Source: Hyphomicrobium sp. 99 (GTDB taxonomy: Bacteria; Pseudomonadota; Alphaproteobacteria; Rhizobiales; Hyphomicrobiaceae). Taken from it: 64,000 nucleotides of DNA. Every line of letters begins with the position of its first letter. Position 1 is the first letter of the stretch. The translations under genes and the position numbers were made by a program. Below, in pieces: positions 18,755 to 28,262 of this stretch. The stretch lies in NCBI RefSeq assembly GCF_000384335.2, contig NZ_KQ031382.1, positions 1,922,001 to 1,986,000 of the forward strand, read 5' to 3'. The notes below the pieces were generated by a model. The model ran no database searches. It was not told the origin of the DNA and saw only the letters and a program-made list of their open reading frames with translations.

Positions 18755-20068
18755 ATGGCTAACCTCTTCGAAGCTGCCGGACTGGAGAAAAGCGCACCGC
18801 GGCCGCTCGCCGACCGTTTGCGCCCGAAAACGCTCGCCGAGGTCGTCGGCCAGGACCATATCGTCGGGCCCGACGGCACGCTGACGCGCATGCTGAAAAG
18901 CGGCCGCGTCCCAAGCCTCATCTTTTGGGGACCGCCCGGCTCCGGCAAGACGACAATCGCCCGGCTTCTCGCCAACGAAACGAAACTCGTCTTCGAACAG
19001 CTGTCCGCAATTTTTTCCGGCGTCGCCGAGCTGCGCAAAGCCTTCGACCGCGCCAAGATGATGCGCGAGCAGGGCAAAGGCACGCTGCTCTTCATCGATG
19101 AAATCCATCGTTTCAACCGATCGCAGCAGGACAGCTTCCTTCCGTATATGGAAGACGGCACCATCACCCTCGTCGGCGCAACGACCGAGAACCCTTCGTT
19201 CGAGCTCAACGCCGCTGTTCTCTCGCGCGCCAGCGTCCTTGTGCTGAACCGCCTTGATGACGCGAACCTCGAGACGATCCTGTCGCGCGCCGAAACCGAG
19301 GTCGGCCGCCCCCTACCGCTGAACGACGATGCCCGCGACGCGCTGAAAGGCATGGCCGACGGCGACGGCCGCGCCATTCTCAATCTCGTTGAGGATGTGC
19401 TCGCAGCCGTGCCGGCGAAGGCCAAGCCGCTCAACCGCGAAGCCTTGGTGAAGCTCGTCCAGCGCCGCGCGCCGCTCTACGATAAGTCGCGCGAAGGTCA
19501 CTACAACCTCATCTCGGCGCTGCATAAGGCCGTCCGCGGTTCCGATCCTGACGCGGCGCTCTATTATTTCTGCCGCATGCTCGACGGCGGAGAAGACCGC
19601 CTGTTTCTCGCCCGGCGACTGGTGCGCATGGCCGTCGAGGACATCGGGCTCGCTGATCCCCAAGCGCTCGTCGTCTGCAATGCGGCCAAGGACGCTTTCG
19701 ATTTTCTCGGCAGCCCCGAGGGCGAGCTGGCATTGGCGGAAGCTGTCATCTACGTAGCGACGGCGCCAAAATCGAACGCGAACTATGTTGCCTTCAAAGC
19801 CGCGATGCGCGCTGCGAAGGAGCACGGCTCGCTATCCCCGCCCAAGACCATTCTCAACGCGCCGACAAAACTTATGGAGGAGGAGGGTTACGGCTCCGAT
19901 TACCTCTACGATCACGATCAGCCGGACGCCTTCTCCGGCCAGAACTATTTTCCCGACGAGTTCAGGAAGCGCCCGCAATACTATGATCCGCCCGAACGCG
20001 GCTTCGAGCGGGAGATCCGGAAGCGTCTCGATTACTGGGCTAAGCTCCGGGCCGAACGGAATAAATAA
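18755..20068 (+). CDS. rarA: Replication-associated recombination protein A (AAA+ ATPase)
   Basis: RarA (MgsA) is a clamp-loader-like AAA+ ATPase that acts at stalled replication forks. The 437-residue product from ATG 18755 begins MANLFEAAGLEKSAPRPLAD RLRP, with Walker A GPPGSGKTT at residues 59-67, Walker B LLFIDEIHRFNRSQQD and sensor motif LVGATTENPSFELN. The C-terminal MgsA oligomerisation domain includes LYYFCRMLDGGEDRLFLARR. A longer in-frame start at 18719 would add residues not typical of the family. Length is normal. Confidence 0.95.
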   Translation: MANLFEAAGLEKSAPRPLADRLRPKTLAEVVGQDHIVGPDGTLTRMLKSGRVPSLIFWGPPGSGKTTIARLLANETKLVFEQLSAIFSGVAELRKAFDRAKMMREQGKGTLLFIDEIHRFNRSQQDSFLPYMEDGTITLVGATTENPSFELNAAVLSRASVLVLNRLDDANLETILSRAETEVGRPLPLNDDARDALKGMADGDGRAILNLVEDVLAAVPAKAKPLNREALVKLVQRRAPLYDKSREGHYNLISALHKAVRGSDPDAALYYFCRMLDGGEDRLFLARRLVRMAVEDIGLADPQALVVCNAAKDAFDFLGSPEGELALAEAVIYVATAPKSNANYVAFKAAMRAAKEHGSLSPPKTILNAPTKLMEEEGYGSDYLYDHDQPDAFSGQNYFPDEFRKRPQYYDPPERGFEREIRKRLDYWAKLRAERNK

Positions 20069-20231
20069 TTCGCGGCCCGCCAAATGCGGCGAGGTCTTAA
20101 GCGTTTGCTAAGTTCATAAGCGGTCGTTTCTTCATAGGCCCATCAGCTGACTTACAAATCACGCATTACACCTGCAATTTCTCGCCTGGCTTTTCTCGAT
20201 AGTTTCTTGTGCGATTATTGGATGGTGAAAG

Positions 20232-20900
20232 ATGGCTCAAGCAAACACGCAGACTGAAACGCAATCGCCGCGGTCATCTTCACCCTCGGCGTCGCCAACG
20301 CTCCACACCGTCGCAATTACCGATCTCCGGCCAACACAGATGACGGTCGGCATGAGAGAGGTCGAGCAGAAGCGTCAGGACTGGCGCGGCCTTGCCCCGA
20401 CCAAATCGGGTCAATTCCTCGGCCGTCACATGATCCCCGTCGTTCGCGGCCCGAAAAGCCGCTACTACGTGATCGATCATCACCATCTTGCGCGCGCGCT
20501 GTTCGAAGAAGGCGTCGACCAGATTCTCATCTCGCCGGTCGCCGATCTCCGCGCGCTCGATAAGGATGAGTTCTGGACGCACATGGACAATCGCAACTGG
20601 ATGCATCCCTTCGATGCGGATGGACAGCGCCAGCCCCGCACGGCGCTACCTAAAAGCGTTGCCGATCTCGTAGACGATCCCTATCGCAGTTTGGCGGGAG
20701 AGTTGCGCTTCGCGGGAGGATACGCCAAGGACACGACGCCCTTCAGCGAATTTCTCTGGGCCGATGCGTTGCGCCGCCGGGTCGACGCGAAGACCGCTAA
20801 AAACGATTTCGAGACGGCACTGCAGAAAGCCCTCGAATTCGCTAAAAGCGCAGACGCCGACTATCTGCCGGGATGGTGCGGCGCCCACGCCCGGACGTAG
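20232..20900 (+). CDS. ParB-like_2 (putative ParB-like nuclease) domain protein
   Basis: The 222-residue protein has an N-terminal Ser/Thr/Pro-rich stretch, then HTVAITDLRPTQMTVGMREV and YYVIDHHHLARALFEEGV. A ParB-type fold with a His-rich DHHHLARAL motif is the hallmark of the ParBc_2 (Pfam ParB-like nuclease) group, often single-domain and not part of ParABS partitioning. The role is unknown. No signal peptide is visible. It ends 10 bases before the VIT-family gene on the same strand, so the two may be co-transcribed. Confidence 0.72.
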   Translation: MAQANTQTETQSPRSSSPSASPTLHTVAITDLRPTQMTVGMREVEQKRQDWRGLAPTKSGQFLGRHMIPVVRGPKSRYYVIDHHHLARALFEEGVDQILISPVADLRALDKDEFWTHMDNRNWMHPFDADGQRQPRTALPKSVADLVDDPYRSLAGELRFAGGYAKDTTPFSEFLWADALRRRVDAKTAKNDFETALQKALEFAKSADADYLPGWCGAHART

Positions 20901-20910
20901 TCCAAAGCGC

Positions 20911-21630
20911 ATGAACTTCGAAATGGAGGCGAAGCAAGCCGTGGCCATAGCCGAACAGCACGTTGTCGAACGATTGAACTGGCTCCGTGCCGCCGTGCTT
21001 GGAGCGAACGACGGCATCCTCTCGACCGCAAGCTTGATAGCGGGCGTGGCCGCTGCCGATTCCTCGCAAAAGTCGATTGTGATCGCGGGCATCGCCGGGC
21101 TCGTCGCCGGTGCTCTCTCGATGGCGGCTGGCGAGTACGTGTCAGTCAGCTCACAGGCCGACGCCGAAGGCGCTGACCTTGCGCGCGAACGCAAGGAGCT
21201 TGTCGAACAGCCTGAATTCGAGCTGCAAGAACTCGCGGATATCTACGCCAAGCGCGGAGTCGAGCCTGCGCTCGCCCGCCAGGTCGCCAAGCAACTCATG
21301 GCGAACGATGCCCTCGCCACCCATGCGCGGGAAGAGCTCGGTATTTCGGAAATAACGACCGCCCGCCCCATCACGGCTGCGCTCGCCTCCGCGGCGTCGT
21401 TCGCAGTTGGCGCTGCCGTGCCGCTGGTGGCCGCGATCGCGTCGTCCGGAGGCCACGTGACACTGATTGTAACCGTAGCCTCGCTCATATGCCTCGCGGG
21501 GCTGGGCGCGCTCGGAGCCCGCGCTGGCGGCGCAAATGCTTGGCGTGCAATCGTGCGTGTCACGTTCTGGGGCGCCCTGGCGATGGCTTTGACCGCCGCT
21601 ATCGGCCACCTTTCCGGGTATGCGGTTTAA
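20911..21630 (+). CDS. VIT1/CCC1-family membrane transporter
   Basis: The VIT1/CCC1 group carries Fe2+ or Mn2+ across membranes. From ATG 20911 (alternative ATG at 20923) the 239-residue protein starts with VVERLNWLRAAVLGANDGIL, the signature first helix, followed by GLVAGALSMAAGEYVSVSSQ. A cytoplasmic segment of about 80 charged residues (ERKELVEQPEFELQELADIY) separates these helices from three C-terminal ones, the standard arrangement of the family. The metal specificity cannot be told. Confidence 0.88.
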   Translation: MNFEMEAKQAVAIAEQHVVERLNWLRAAVLGANDGILSTASLIAGVAAADSSQKSIVIAGIAGLVAGALSMAAGEYVSVSSQADAEGADLARERKELVEQPEFELQELADIYAKRGVEPALARQVAKQLMANDALATHAREELGISEITTARPITAALASAASFAVGAAVPLVAAIASSGGHVTLIVTVASLICLAGLGALGARAGGANAWRAIVRVTFWGALAMALTAAIGHLSGYAV

Positions 21631-21658
21631 ACCTCGCCTAGGATGCCGCTCTTCCTCC

Positions 21659-22015
21659 CTATGGCGTCGGTCCACCGTCGCCGTAGCGAAGCACCTTGAC
21701 CTTTTCCAACGTGACCAGGCCGCTTCCCATCAGCGTTTCGAGCTCGGGTAAAAAGGCGTTGATCTTGTCTTCGGCGTCGACGATTTCGATGATCATCGGC
21801 AGATCCTCGGAGAGGCGAAGGACCTTGGCAGTGTGCAGGCGACTCGATCGGCCAAAGCCCAGCGGTCCCCTCAGAACGGTCGCTCCGGCCAGATGCATCT
21901 CGCGCGCCTTCAAAACGATGGCTTCATAAAGCGGCACCCGGCCCGCCTTGTCGTCCTCGCCAAAAAAGATCCTGAGCAGCACGGCATCGCGGGGGATCTG
22001 CATGGTCACACCCAT
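21659..22015 (-). CDS. DUF190 family protein
   Basis: A 118-residue cytoplasmic protein containing LLRIFFGEDDKAGRVPLYEA, GATVLRGPLGFGRSSRLHT and LPMIIEIVDAEDKINAFLPE, which together define DUF190, a ferredoxin-like (PII-related) fold. In many bacteria it is encoded beside CrcB/FluC, exactly as here, and it may modulate the channel; that is inference from context. The gene overlaps the crcB stop by about 10 bases, or by fewer if the second ATG at 22003 is used, so the two are translationally coupled. Confidence 0.85.
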   Translation of the reverse strand: MGVTMQIPRDAVLLRIFFGEDDKAGRVPLYEAIVLKAREMHLAGATVLRGPLGFGRSSRLHTAKVLRLSEDLPMIIEIVDAEDKINAFLPELETLMGSGLVTLEKVKVLRYGDGGPTP

Positions 22016-22404
22016 TTAAGCGAATTGACGTGGACGGCAGCGACGTGCCCCAGCCAAACTGCAATAAGGCACAGGAAAACTGACGCGCCGATATTGAGAG
22101 CAGCATATAGCCACTGCCCGTCATTCATCATGTTCAGCGTTTGCAGACTGAACGAGGAGAAGGTCGTGTATCCGCCGCACAGCCCAATCATCATGAATTG
22201 ACGCGTAGTGGAAGATACGAACAGGCGCCCATCGGGCCCAGTCAGCGTCGCGATAAATCCGATGGCGAGCGACCCGGTAATATTGACGATCAGCGTGCCC
22301 AAAGGAAAGGTTTCGCCGGCAAGGACCGCGATCACGCCTGAGAGCCAGTAGCGTCCCATCCCGCCGAGTGCACTGCCGAGGGCGATCCATATGTAGTTTT
22401 GCAT
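22006..22404 (-). CDS. crcB: Fluoride exporter CrcB/FluC
   Basis: A small four-helix membrane protein that exports fluoride as a dual-topology dimer. The 132-residue product starts MQNYIWIALGSALGGMGRYW, the signature, and contains GTLIVNITGSLAIGFIAT and GLCGGYTTFSSFSLQ with the conserved FSSF fluoride-path residues. I looked for a crcB (fluoride) riboswitch in the sequence before its start and saw none. The DUF190 gene follows directly. Confidence 0.95.
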   Translation of the reverse strand: MQNYIWIALGSALGGMGRYWLSGVIAVLAGETFPLGTLIVNITGSLAIGFIATLTGPDGRLFVSSTTRQFMMIGLCGGYTTFSSFSLQTLNMMNDGQWLYAALNIGASVFLCLIAVWLGHVAAVHVNSLKWV

Positions 22405-22625
22405 GAGCGAACCGATTTGGAGCTGACATTTCCCTCAGCGGCGGGAATAGAGGTGGCGGGTCGTTAACGGAGTGGCGATCGGAAATAGGATAACAAAAGT
22501 CAGAGTAGATGGCCGAAGTCAAATCTGCTGGATGGCGCCGCCTAAGGCCACGGTTGTCGCTCGGCAAGTCGGTCCGGACAACGTGACCCTTGACCTCCGG
22601 TTGAAATCAGGGCTCACCCTTACTC

Positions 22626-23603
22626 ATGAGTGTCGAAACAATCAAAGTCGCCGACAGCGAAGACGATATGCGTCTCGATCGTTGGTTCCGCGTGCATTTC
22701 CCTGAAGTCGGCTACACGTATCTGCAAAAGCTTTTGCGGTCCGGCCAAATTCGCGTCGATTCCAAGCGCGCTCAAGCCAACGATCGGTTGCGCGCCAAAT
22801 CCGAAATCCGCGTTCCGGCGATCATCCGTCAGCCCAAGAAGGCGGGACCCGGACTGCAGGCGCCGCCGGGCGTCTCCAAGGGCGACCGCGACGCAATCGA
22901 GAAAATGATCCTGTTCGAGGACGAGTATGTGCTCGTTCTCAACAAGCCGTTTGGGCTCGCCGTGCAAGGCGGAACCGGGACGAAGAAGCACATCGATGGC
23001 ATGCTGGAAGGCATGGCCGATCGTTTCGGCGGTGAACGCCCACGGCTCGTTCATCGTCTCGACCGCGACACGACCGGCGTGTTGCTCGTTGCGAAATCGC
23101 GCGACATGGCAGCGAAGCTCGGACGGACGTTCCAGACGCGTTCGGCGGCCAAAACCTATTGGGCGCTCGTGAAGGGCGTGCCGAAGCCGCCGCAGGGCAA
23201 GATCGAGGCCGCACTGGTGAAGGCGTCGGGTCCCGACGGCGACAAGGTCCGCAAAGCCCGTCCTGGCGAGCAGGACGTCGCCATGCACGCGACGACGCAC
23301 TATTCCGTCATCGATCGCGCCGCGCAGAAGGCGTCCTGGGTTTCATTGAAGCCCGTAACCGGCCGCCAGCATCAGTTGCGTGCGCATATGCATCTCATTG
23401 GCCATCCGATCGTCGGCGACAACAAGTACGAAGGCGACGTCCATATGCCGGCCGAGAATATGGACAAGAAGCTTCACCTGCACGCGCGCCGTCTTGTCAT
23501 TCCGCACCCGAAAGGCGGAACGATCGACGTCACCGCGCCTCTGCCTCAGCATATGCAAGCGACATGGGATCTGCTGGGCTTCGATCCGCAGAAGTTCGAA
23601 TAA
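22626..23603 (+). CDS. RluA-family 23S rRNA pseudouridine synthase (RluC/RluD-like)
   Basis: The enzyme converts uridine to pseudouridine in rRNA. Residues about 10-65 form an S4 RNA-binding domain (MRLDRWFRVHFPEVGYTYLQ). The catalytic motif RLDRDTTGVLLVAKS, whose Asp attacks the base, and the later GRQHQLRAHMHLIGHPIVGD are intact. Residues 66-90 are a basic linker. The 325-residue length and S4 domain favour an RluC/RluD type; the exact target uridine cannot be given. The ATG at 22626 follows about 220 bases of unassigned sequence after crcB. Confidence 0.9.
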   Translation: MSVETIKVADSEDDMRLDRWFRVHFPEVGYTYLQKLLRSGQIRVDSKRAQANDRLRAKSEIRVPAIIRQPKKAGPGLQAPPGVSKGDRDAIEKMILFEDEYVLVLNKPFGLAVQGGTGTKKHIDGMLEGMADRFGGERPRLVHRLDRDTTGVLLVAKSRDMAAKLGRTFQTRSAAKTYWALVKGVPKPPQGKIEAALVKASGPDGDKVRKARPGEQDVAMHATTHYSVIDRAAQKASWVSLKPVTGRQHQLRAHMHLIGHPIVGDNKYEGDVHMPAENMDKKLHLHARRLVIPHPKGGTIDVTAPLPQHMQATWDLLGFDPQKFE

Positions 23604-23744
23604 CGGCTTGGGAGCCGCGCAACCTCCGTCGAAATTAACGAAAATCCGAGGCGGACCGATAATCCGGATCGCCCCGAAATCGGCGCCTCGGATCGGCTGC
23701 AACGGCGGTTTTGCATCGTCCGGCCCACATGCTAGATAGCCCGC

Positions 23745-24425
23745 ATGAAGCTCGTAGTTTTCGATTGCGACGGCACCATCGTCGATAGTCAGGCAGGCAT
23801 CGTCCTGTCTATGGATCACGCATTCTCGTCACTGGCTTTGACACCGCCAACACGGGCCGCGACGCTTGCGGTGGTGGGCTTATCTTTGCCTGAAGCATTT
23901 TCCGTTCTTGCACCCGACCATGATCGCGCGACGCGTACCGAACTTGCCGAACGCTACAAGTCCGCCTTTCGCGAATTGAAGCACGATCCGTCGGAATCCG
24001 AGATCCTGTTCCCGAACGCGAAAGAGATCATCGCGCATCTTGCCTTGCGCGACGATCACCTGCTTGGCATCGCAACGGGCAAATCGCGCCGAGGCGTTGA
24101 CCGGTTGTTCCAGCGCGAAGGCTGGCACGAGAGCTTCGCAACAATTCAAACAGCCGACGATCATCCATCGAAGCCGCATCCCTCGATGCTTCTCCGCGCC
24201 ATGCTCGAAACCGATACGACCCCGGATCTGACCGTGATGATCGGAGACACGACCTACGACATGGAGATGGCTCGCGCCGCGGGTGTCGCGGCGATTGGCG
24301 TCGCCTGGGGTTATCACGAAGTCGCCGCGCTGCAGGATGCGGGAGCGCATCTGATCATCGAGCGTTTCGAGGATCTTCCCGAAGCAATCGAGCGTGCGCT
24401 CGCTATGGAGAGATGTGAAGCATGA
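23745..24425 (+). CDS. HAD-IA hydrolase (phosphoglycolate phosphatase-like)
   Basis: A cytoplasmic phosphatase of the haloacid dehalogenase superfamily. Motif I is FDCDGTIVDSQ at residues 4-14, with both catalytic Asp residues present. Motif II is in IATGKS, motif III Lys in HPSKPHPSM and motif IV GDTTYDMEMARAAG. A cap of about 70 residues follows motif I, as in subclass IA. The substrate could be phosphoglycolate or another small phosphate; only the family is supported. The stop overlaps the ATP12 ATG (ATGA), so the two are co-translated. Confidence 0.85.
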   Translation: MKLVVFDCDGTIVDSQAGIVLSMDHAFSSLALTPPTRAATLAVVGLSLPEAFSVLAPDHDRATRTELAERYKSAFRELKHDPSESEILFPNAKEIIAHLALRDDHLLGIATGKSRRGVDRLFQREGWHESFATIQTADDHPSKPHPSMLLRAMLETDTTPDLTVMIGDTTYDMEMARAAGVAAIGVAWGYHEVAALQDAGAHLIIERFEDLPEAIERALAMERCEA

Positions 24426-25222
24426 GCGCCGGCGAAAAGAACGGGAATGCTGGCGAGGGTTCAGGCGCCGGTCGCCCCTCAGGTGGTCCGCGTAGCCCCA
24501 TCAGCGATAGTCTCGCAAAACCGCTCCCAAAACGTTTCTACAAAGACGTGACCGTCGGAGACGCCGCGCCGTTTCAGGTTCTGCTCGACGGCCGGCAAAT
24601 CAAAACGCCGAAGAAGCGCGCACTCGTGCTCCCGGCGCGCCCGCTGGCCGAGGCCATCGCCGAGGAATGGCGAGCGCAGACCGACGTGATCAATCCGGCG
24701 AAGATGCCGCTGACGCGCTTTGCCAACACGGCAATCGACGCCGTAGCCGACGCAGTCGATGCTGTCGCGGCCGACATCACGGCCTACGCAGGAAGCGATC
24801 TCGTTTGCTATCGGGCCGAGACGCCTCAGCAACTCGTGGACAGTCAATCCGAGCACTGGGACCCGATCGTCGCCTGGGCGAACGAGACGCTCAAAGCTCA
24901 TTTTCAGGTCGTGACGGGGATACTCCACGTCGACCAGCCGGAGGCGTCGCTCGCCGCATTCTTGAAGGCTTTGCCCGACGATCCATTCCGGCTTTCGGCC
25001 CTCCACGTCATCACCACGCTGACGGGATCGGCGCTGATCACGCTGGCGCTGTTCCGCCAATGGCTGAGCCCTGAGACGGCCTGGAAAGCCGCGCACGTCG
25101 ATGAGGATTTCGAGATCGCGCGCTGGGGCGAGGACGCGGAAGCCACCGCCAGGCGACGGGGCCGCAAGGCCGAATTCGAGTCTGCCAATCGTTTCCTTTC
25201 GCTGCTCGGCCTTCCCGGCTAG
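24422..25222 (+). CDS. ATP12 family F1-ATPase assembly chaperone
   Basis: ATP12 binds the F1 alpha subunit during assembly of ATP synthase in mitochondria and Alphaproteobacteria. After a disordered Gly/Ser-rich start of about 35 residues, the family motifs appear: KRFYKDVTVGDAAPFQVLLD, GRQIKTPKKRALVLPARPLA, EEWRAQTDVINPAKMPLTRF and YAGSDLVCYRAETPQQLV. The C-terminal helical domain holds the conserved LTGSALITLAL and DEDFEIARWGEDAEA. The 266-residue length is normal. The gene overlaps the HAD phosphatase gene by four bases. Confidence 0.94.
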   Translation: MSAGEKNGNAGEGSGAGRPSGGPRSPISDSLAKPLPKRFYKDVTVGDAAPFQVLLDGRQIKTPKKRALVLPARPLAEAIAEEWRAQTDVINPAKMPLTRFANTAIDAVADAVDAVAADITAYAGSDLVCYRAETPQQLVDSQSEHWDPIVAWANETLKAHFQVVTGILHVDQPEASLAAFLKALPDDPFRLSALHVITTLTGSALITLALFRQWLSPETAWKAAHVDEDFEIARWGEDAEATARRRGRKAEFESANRFLSLLGLPG

Positions 25223-25379
25223 GGACCTTACCGCTGCAAGGGCGGTCGGGCGGTCGATCATGCCGATAAGCGTGATCCCAATTCTGGCCTGTTATCAGCT
25301 TCGGCGAGCGGCCAAGGCTTGCTCTTAAGCCGCCTTTCGAGAAAACTTGCGAAGTGATTCGGTTGAGGGTCAGTGCCCT

Positions 25380-26075
25380 ATGCTCCATGCGCCGCGCATC
25401 CCAGAGCTTGCGCAACGCGACCGGTTCGTGCGCCGGGCGGTGAGCGAAGGGCGTGTGCTGACGCTCGCCGACGAAGAGAATGCCTCCGTGCCGTCGCAGA
25501 AAGTCTCCGGTCGGACTGTGCAACTCTTCTGGTCGAGCCCACTCGAGGCCGAGCGCTGGGCCGAGGCCTTGGCTGGCAATAGCGAGCTTCAGGATATCTC
25601 CCTGGAAGTTTTTGCAACTGATATTTTGCCGGGCATCGCGAAGGCGAAAGGGTTTGCCGGGACGGATTGGGTTTCCGACCCCATCGAGGCCGAGATTGAT
25701 CCACGCGATCTTCTAATCCGGCTACAGGTGGAGGCCGTGTCCCCCTATGCCGCCGCAGCTCGGACAAAGGGCGAGGTCTATTTCGTCGGCGGGGAGGATG
25801 CCCCCCTGGTGACGCCGGGCACTCAGAAGCCCCGGTCCGCCGACCGGCTGCACGTCTTTTCCACGCGTGCCGACGCCGAGGCCCACATGAAAAAGCTTGC
25901 CGGCAAGAAGGTCATCGCCGATCCGATCGCAGACTTCGTGGGGTCGACGCTCCCCTGGGCGGCCAAACAGGGGCATGCGGTCGTGATCGAGCCGATCCGT
26001 GGCGCGGGCTTCGTTGAGGTAAAGACCGCAGATCTCGCGGCCCAACTCAGTAAAGAAGCGTCCAGCACCCCTTAA
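25380..26075 (+). CDS. DUF2750-like protein with internal duplication
   Basis: The 231-residue protein resembles DUF2750 in its first half: [20 protein letters not shown], then [17 protein letters not shown] and [19 protein letters not shown]. The second half (about residues 135-228) repeats the layout: [52 protein letters not shown] and a closing ADL. It therefore looks like two copies of one fold. No function is known. No signal peptide or membrane helix. The ATG at 25380 is preferred to an upstream TTG at 25347. Confidence 0.65.
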   Translation: MLHAPRIPELAQRDRFVRRAVSEGRVLTLADEENASVPSQKVSGRTVQLFWSSPLEAERWAEALAGNSELQDISLEVFATDILPGIAKAKGFAGTDWVSDPIEAEIDPRDLLIRLQVEAVSPYAAAARTKGEVYFVGGEDAPLVTPGTQKPRSADRLHVFSTRADAEAHMKKLAGKKVIADPIADFVGSTLPWAAKQGHAVVIEPIRGAGFVEVKTADLAAQLSKEASSTP

Positions 26076-26211
26076 AAGCGGGCTGCTCGCGTCCCCAAAG
26101 CCGCCTCTGGAACCGCCTCGCGCTCCTCGCGACAACTCATCGTTTGCGCTGTATGGGAGCCATGCTAGAGAGCCGTTCCGCACATTTTTCCCGAGCCAGG
26201 CAAGGGGTTCC

Positions 26212-27744
26212 ATGAAAGACATCATCGACGAGCTTGAGAAGCGCCGCGACAACGCCCGTCTCGGCGGCGGCCGCGCCCGGATCGACGCCCAGCACGCTAA
26301 AGGCAAGCTGACCGCGCGCGAGCGTATTGAGCTTCTGATGGACGAAGGCTCGTTCGAAGAGTTCGACATGTACGTCGAGCACCGCTGCACCGACTTCGGC
26401 ATGGAAAAGACGAAAATCCCCGGCGACGGCGTCGTGACCGGCTGGGGCACGATCAACGGCCGCGTGGTCTACGTCTTCGCCAAGGACTTCACGGTCATGG
26501 GCGGCTCGCTGTCCGAGACGCACGCCAAGAAAATCACGAAGATCCAAGATATGGCGCTGAAGAACCGCGCCCCGATCATCGGCGTCTTCGATGCTGGTGG
26601 CGCCCGCATCCAGGAGGGCGTCGATGCCCTCGGCGGCTACGGCGAAGTGTTCCAGCGCAACGTGCTGGCATCCGGCGTCATTCCGCAGATCTCGGTGATT
26701 ATGGGTCCGTGCGCCGGTGGCGACGTTTACTCTCCGGCAATGACCGACTTCATCTTCATGGTGAAGGACACGAGCTATATGTTCGTCACCGGTCCCGACG
26801 TCGTGAAGACGGTCACGAACGAGACCGTCACGGCCGAGGAACTCGGCGGCGCCAAGGTTCACACCACGAAATCGTCGATCGCCGACAAGGCGTACGAGAA
26901 CGATCTCGAAGCGCTGCTTCAGATGCGCCGGCTGATGGATTTCCTGCCGTCGAGCAACAGAGTGGGCGTGCCTGTCATTCCGAGCCATGACAGCCCGGAT
27001 CGCATCGATCACTCGCTCGATACGATCATCCCGGACAATCCGAACAAGCCCTACGACATCAAGGAACTGATCCTGAAGGTTGTCGACGAAGCCGACTTCT
27101 TCGAAATTCAGGAAGCGTTCGCGAAGAACATCGTTACCGGCTTCGCGCGCATGGAAGGCGCGACCGTCGGCATCGTGGCGAACCAGCCGATGGTGCTCGC
27201 AGGCGTGCTCGACAGCGACGCCTCGCGCAAGGCCGCACGTTTTGTGCGCTTCTGCGACTGCTTCGATATTCCGATCGTCACGTTCGTCGACGTGCCGGGC
27301 TTCCTTCCCGGTACCGCGCAGGAATATGGCGGCCTGATCAAGCACGGCGCCAAGCTCCTGTTCGCTTACGCGGAAGCGACCGTGCCGAAAGTAACGGTCA
27401 TCACCCGTAAGGCCTACGGCGGCGCATACGACGTGATGAGCTCAAAACATATTCGCGGCGACGTGAACTATGCTTGGCCGACAGCTGAAATCGCCGTCAT
27501 GGGCGCGAAGGGGGCGGCCGAAATTCTCTATCGCTCCGAACTTTCCGATCCGGTGAAAATCCAGACGCGCATCGACGAATATAAGAAGCGCTTCGCCAAT
27601 CCGTTCGTGGCTGCGGAACGTGGCTACATCGACGAAGTGATTACGCCGTCCACAACCAGAAAGCGCCTTTGCCGCGCACTCAACATGCTGCGCAACAAGA
27701 CGCTCGAAAATCCCTGGAAGAAGCACGACAACATTCCGCTCTAG
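26212..27744 (+). CDS. pccB: Propionyl-CoA carboxylase beta chain
   Basis: The beta (carboxyltransferase) subunit transfers CO2 from biotin to propionyl-CoA, feeding methylmalonyl-CoA in odd-chain, branched-chain and C1-assimilation metabolism. The 510-residue length fits. Diagnostic stretches are [39 protein letters not shown] (oxyanion hole), [20 protein letters not shown] and the C-terminal [19 protein letters not shown]. It stands alone and ends at a strong terminator; the biotin-carrying alpha chain is not in this window. Confidence 0.93.
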   Translation: MKDIIDELEKRRDNARLGGGRARIDAQHAKGKLTARERIELLMDEGSFEEFDMYVEHRCTDFGMEKTKIPGDGVVTGWGTINGRVVYVFAKDFTVMGGSLSETHAKKITKIQDMALKNRAPIIGVFDAGGARIQEGVDALGGYGEVFQRNVLASGVIPQISVIMGPCAGGDVYSPAMTDFIFMVKDTSYMFVTGPDVVKTVTNETVTAEELGGAKVHTTKSSIADKAYENDLEALLQMRRLMDFLPSSNRVGVPVIPSHDSPDRIDHSLDTIIPDNPNKPYDIKELILKVVDEADFFEIQEAFAKNIVTGFARMEGATVGIVANQPMVLAGVLDSDASRKAARFVRFCDCFDIPIVTFVDVPGFLPGTAQEYGGLIKHGAKLLFAYAEATVPKVTVITRKAYGGAYDVMSSKHIRGDVNYAWPTAEIAVMGAKGAAEILYRSELSDPVKIQTRIDEYKKRFANPFVAAERGYIDEVITPSTTRKRLCRALNMLRNKTLENPWKKHDNIPL

Positions 27745-27767
27745 GCGTCATCAGAGCATCGACCATC

Positions 27768-27802
27768 AATGCCATCCTCGGCGCGCCGAGGATGGCATTT
27801 TT
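27768..27802 (+). terminator. Intrinsic terminator after pccB
   Basis: AATGCCATCCTCGG pairs with CCGAGGATGGCATT across a CGCG loop, followed by TTTT. The 14-bp stem is perfect. It lies about 25 bases after the pccB stop and 40 bases before the convergent small gene ends, so it may serve both strands. Confidence 0.9.
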
Positions 27803-27841
27803 GAATCTTGCATTCGGTCGTTAAGCGCAGAAATCGATCTT

Positions 27842-28099
27842 CTACAGATCGACCCAGACGCCGCCACGCCAATAGCCGTGGCCTTCATGCTCGCGCCACC
27901 GGTAATGCGTGGCATCGGAATCGCGCCACTTCCAGTCATCCGGGTGAATACGGAGATGTAAATCAGGCGAGTATTTATGGCGTTCCTTGACGTGCCAGCA
28001 GTCGCCATCACCATTGCAAACGATATCGGCGGATGCCGTCGTCGCAGTAAATGCGAGCATGCTCGCGCCCAAGAGAGCAGCAGTCGTGACAAGCTTCAT
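27842..28099 (-). CDS. Small secreted His/Trp-rich protein
   Basis: An 85-residue protein with a clear signal peptide (MKLVTTAALLGASMLAFTAT, cleavage after TASA). The mature part of about 60 residues has two Cys (CNGDGDC), many His and Trp residues, and a Tyr/Trp end GHGYWRGGVWVDL. The start at 28099 is supported by an AAGGAGA Shine-Dalgarno at about 28106-28112; a TTG two codons earlier overlaps that spacing. I do not recognise a family. Mature composition suggests a small periplasmic protein that could bind metals or other ligands, but this is a guess. Confidence 0.75.
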   Translation of the reverse strand: MKLVTTAALLGASMLAFTATTASADIVCNGDGDCWHVKERHKYSPDLHLRIHPDDWKWRDSDATHYRWREHEGHGYWRGGVWVDL

Positions 28100-28262
28100 G
28101 AACAATCTCCTTTCCTGTCTGCTTCAACCTCAAGACAAACCTGCTCGGGGCGCGATGGTTTCCGCGCGTTAAGCAAGTTTTGTCTCGCCGACCCAAGCAG
28201 CTGAAAAGATTTCAGAAAGCGATTTCATGCGAGAGGAGAGGCGGCCACAATCGCCGCCTCGA

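Noticed and set aside
22405..22625. Fluoride riboswitch before crcB
   Set aside because: Sequence before the crcB start on the minus strand was read for the crcB-motif pattern; no convincing pseudoknot or conserved segments were seen.
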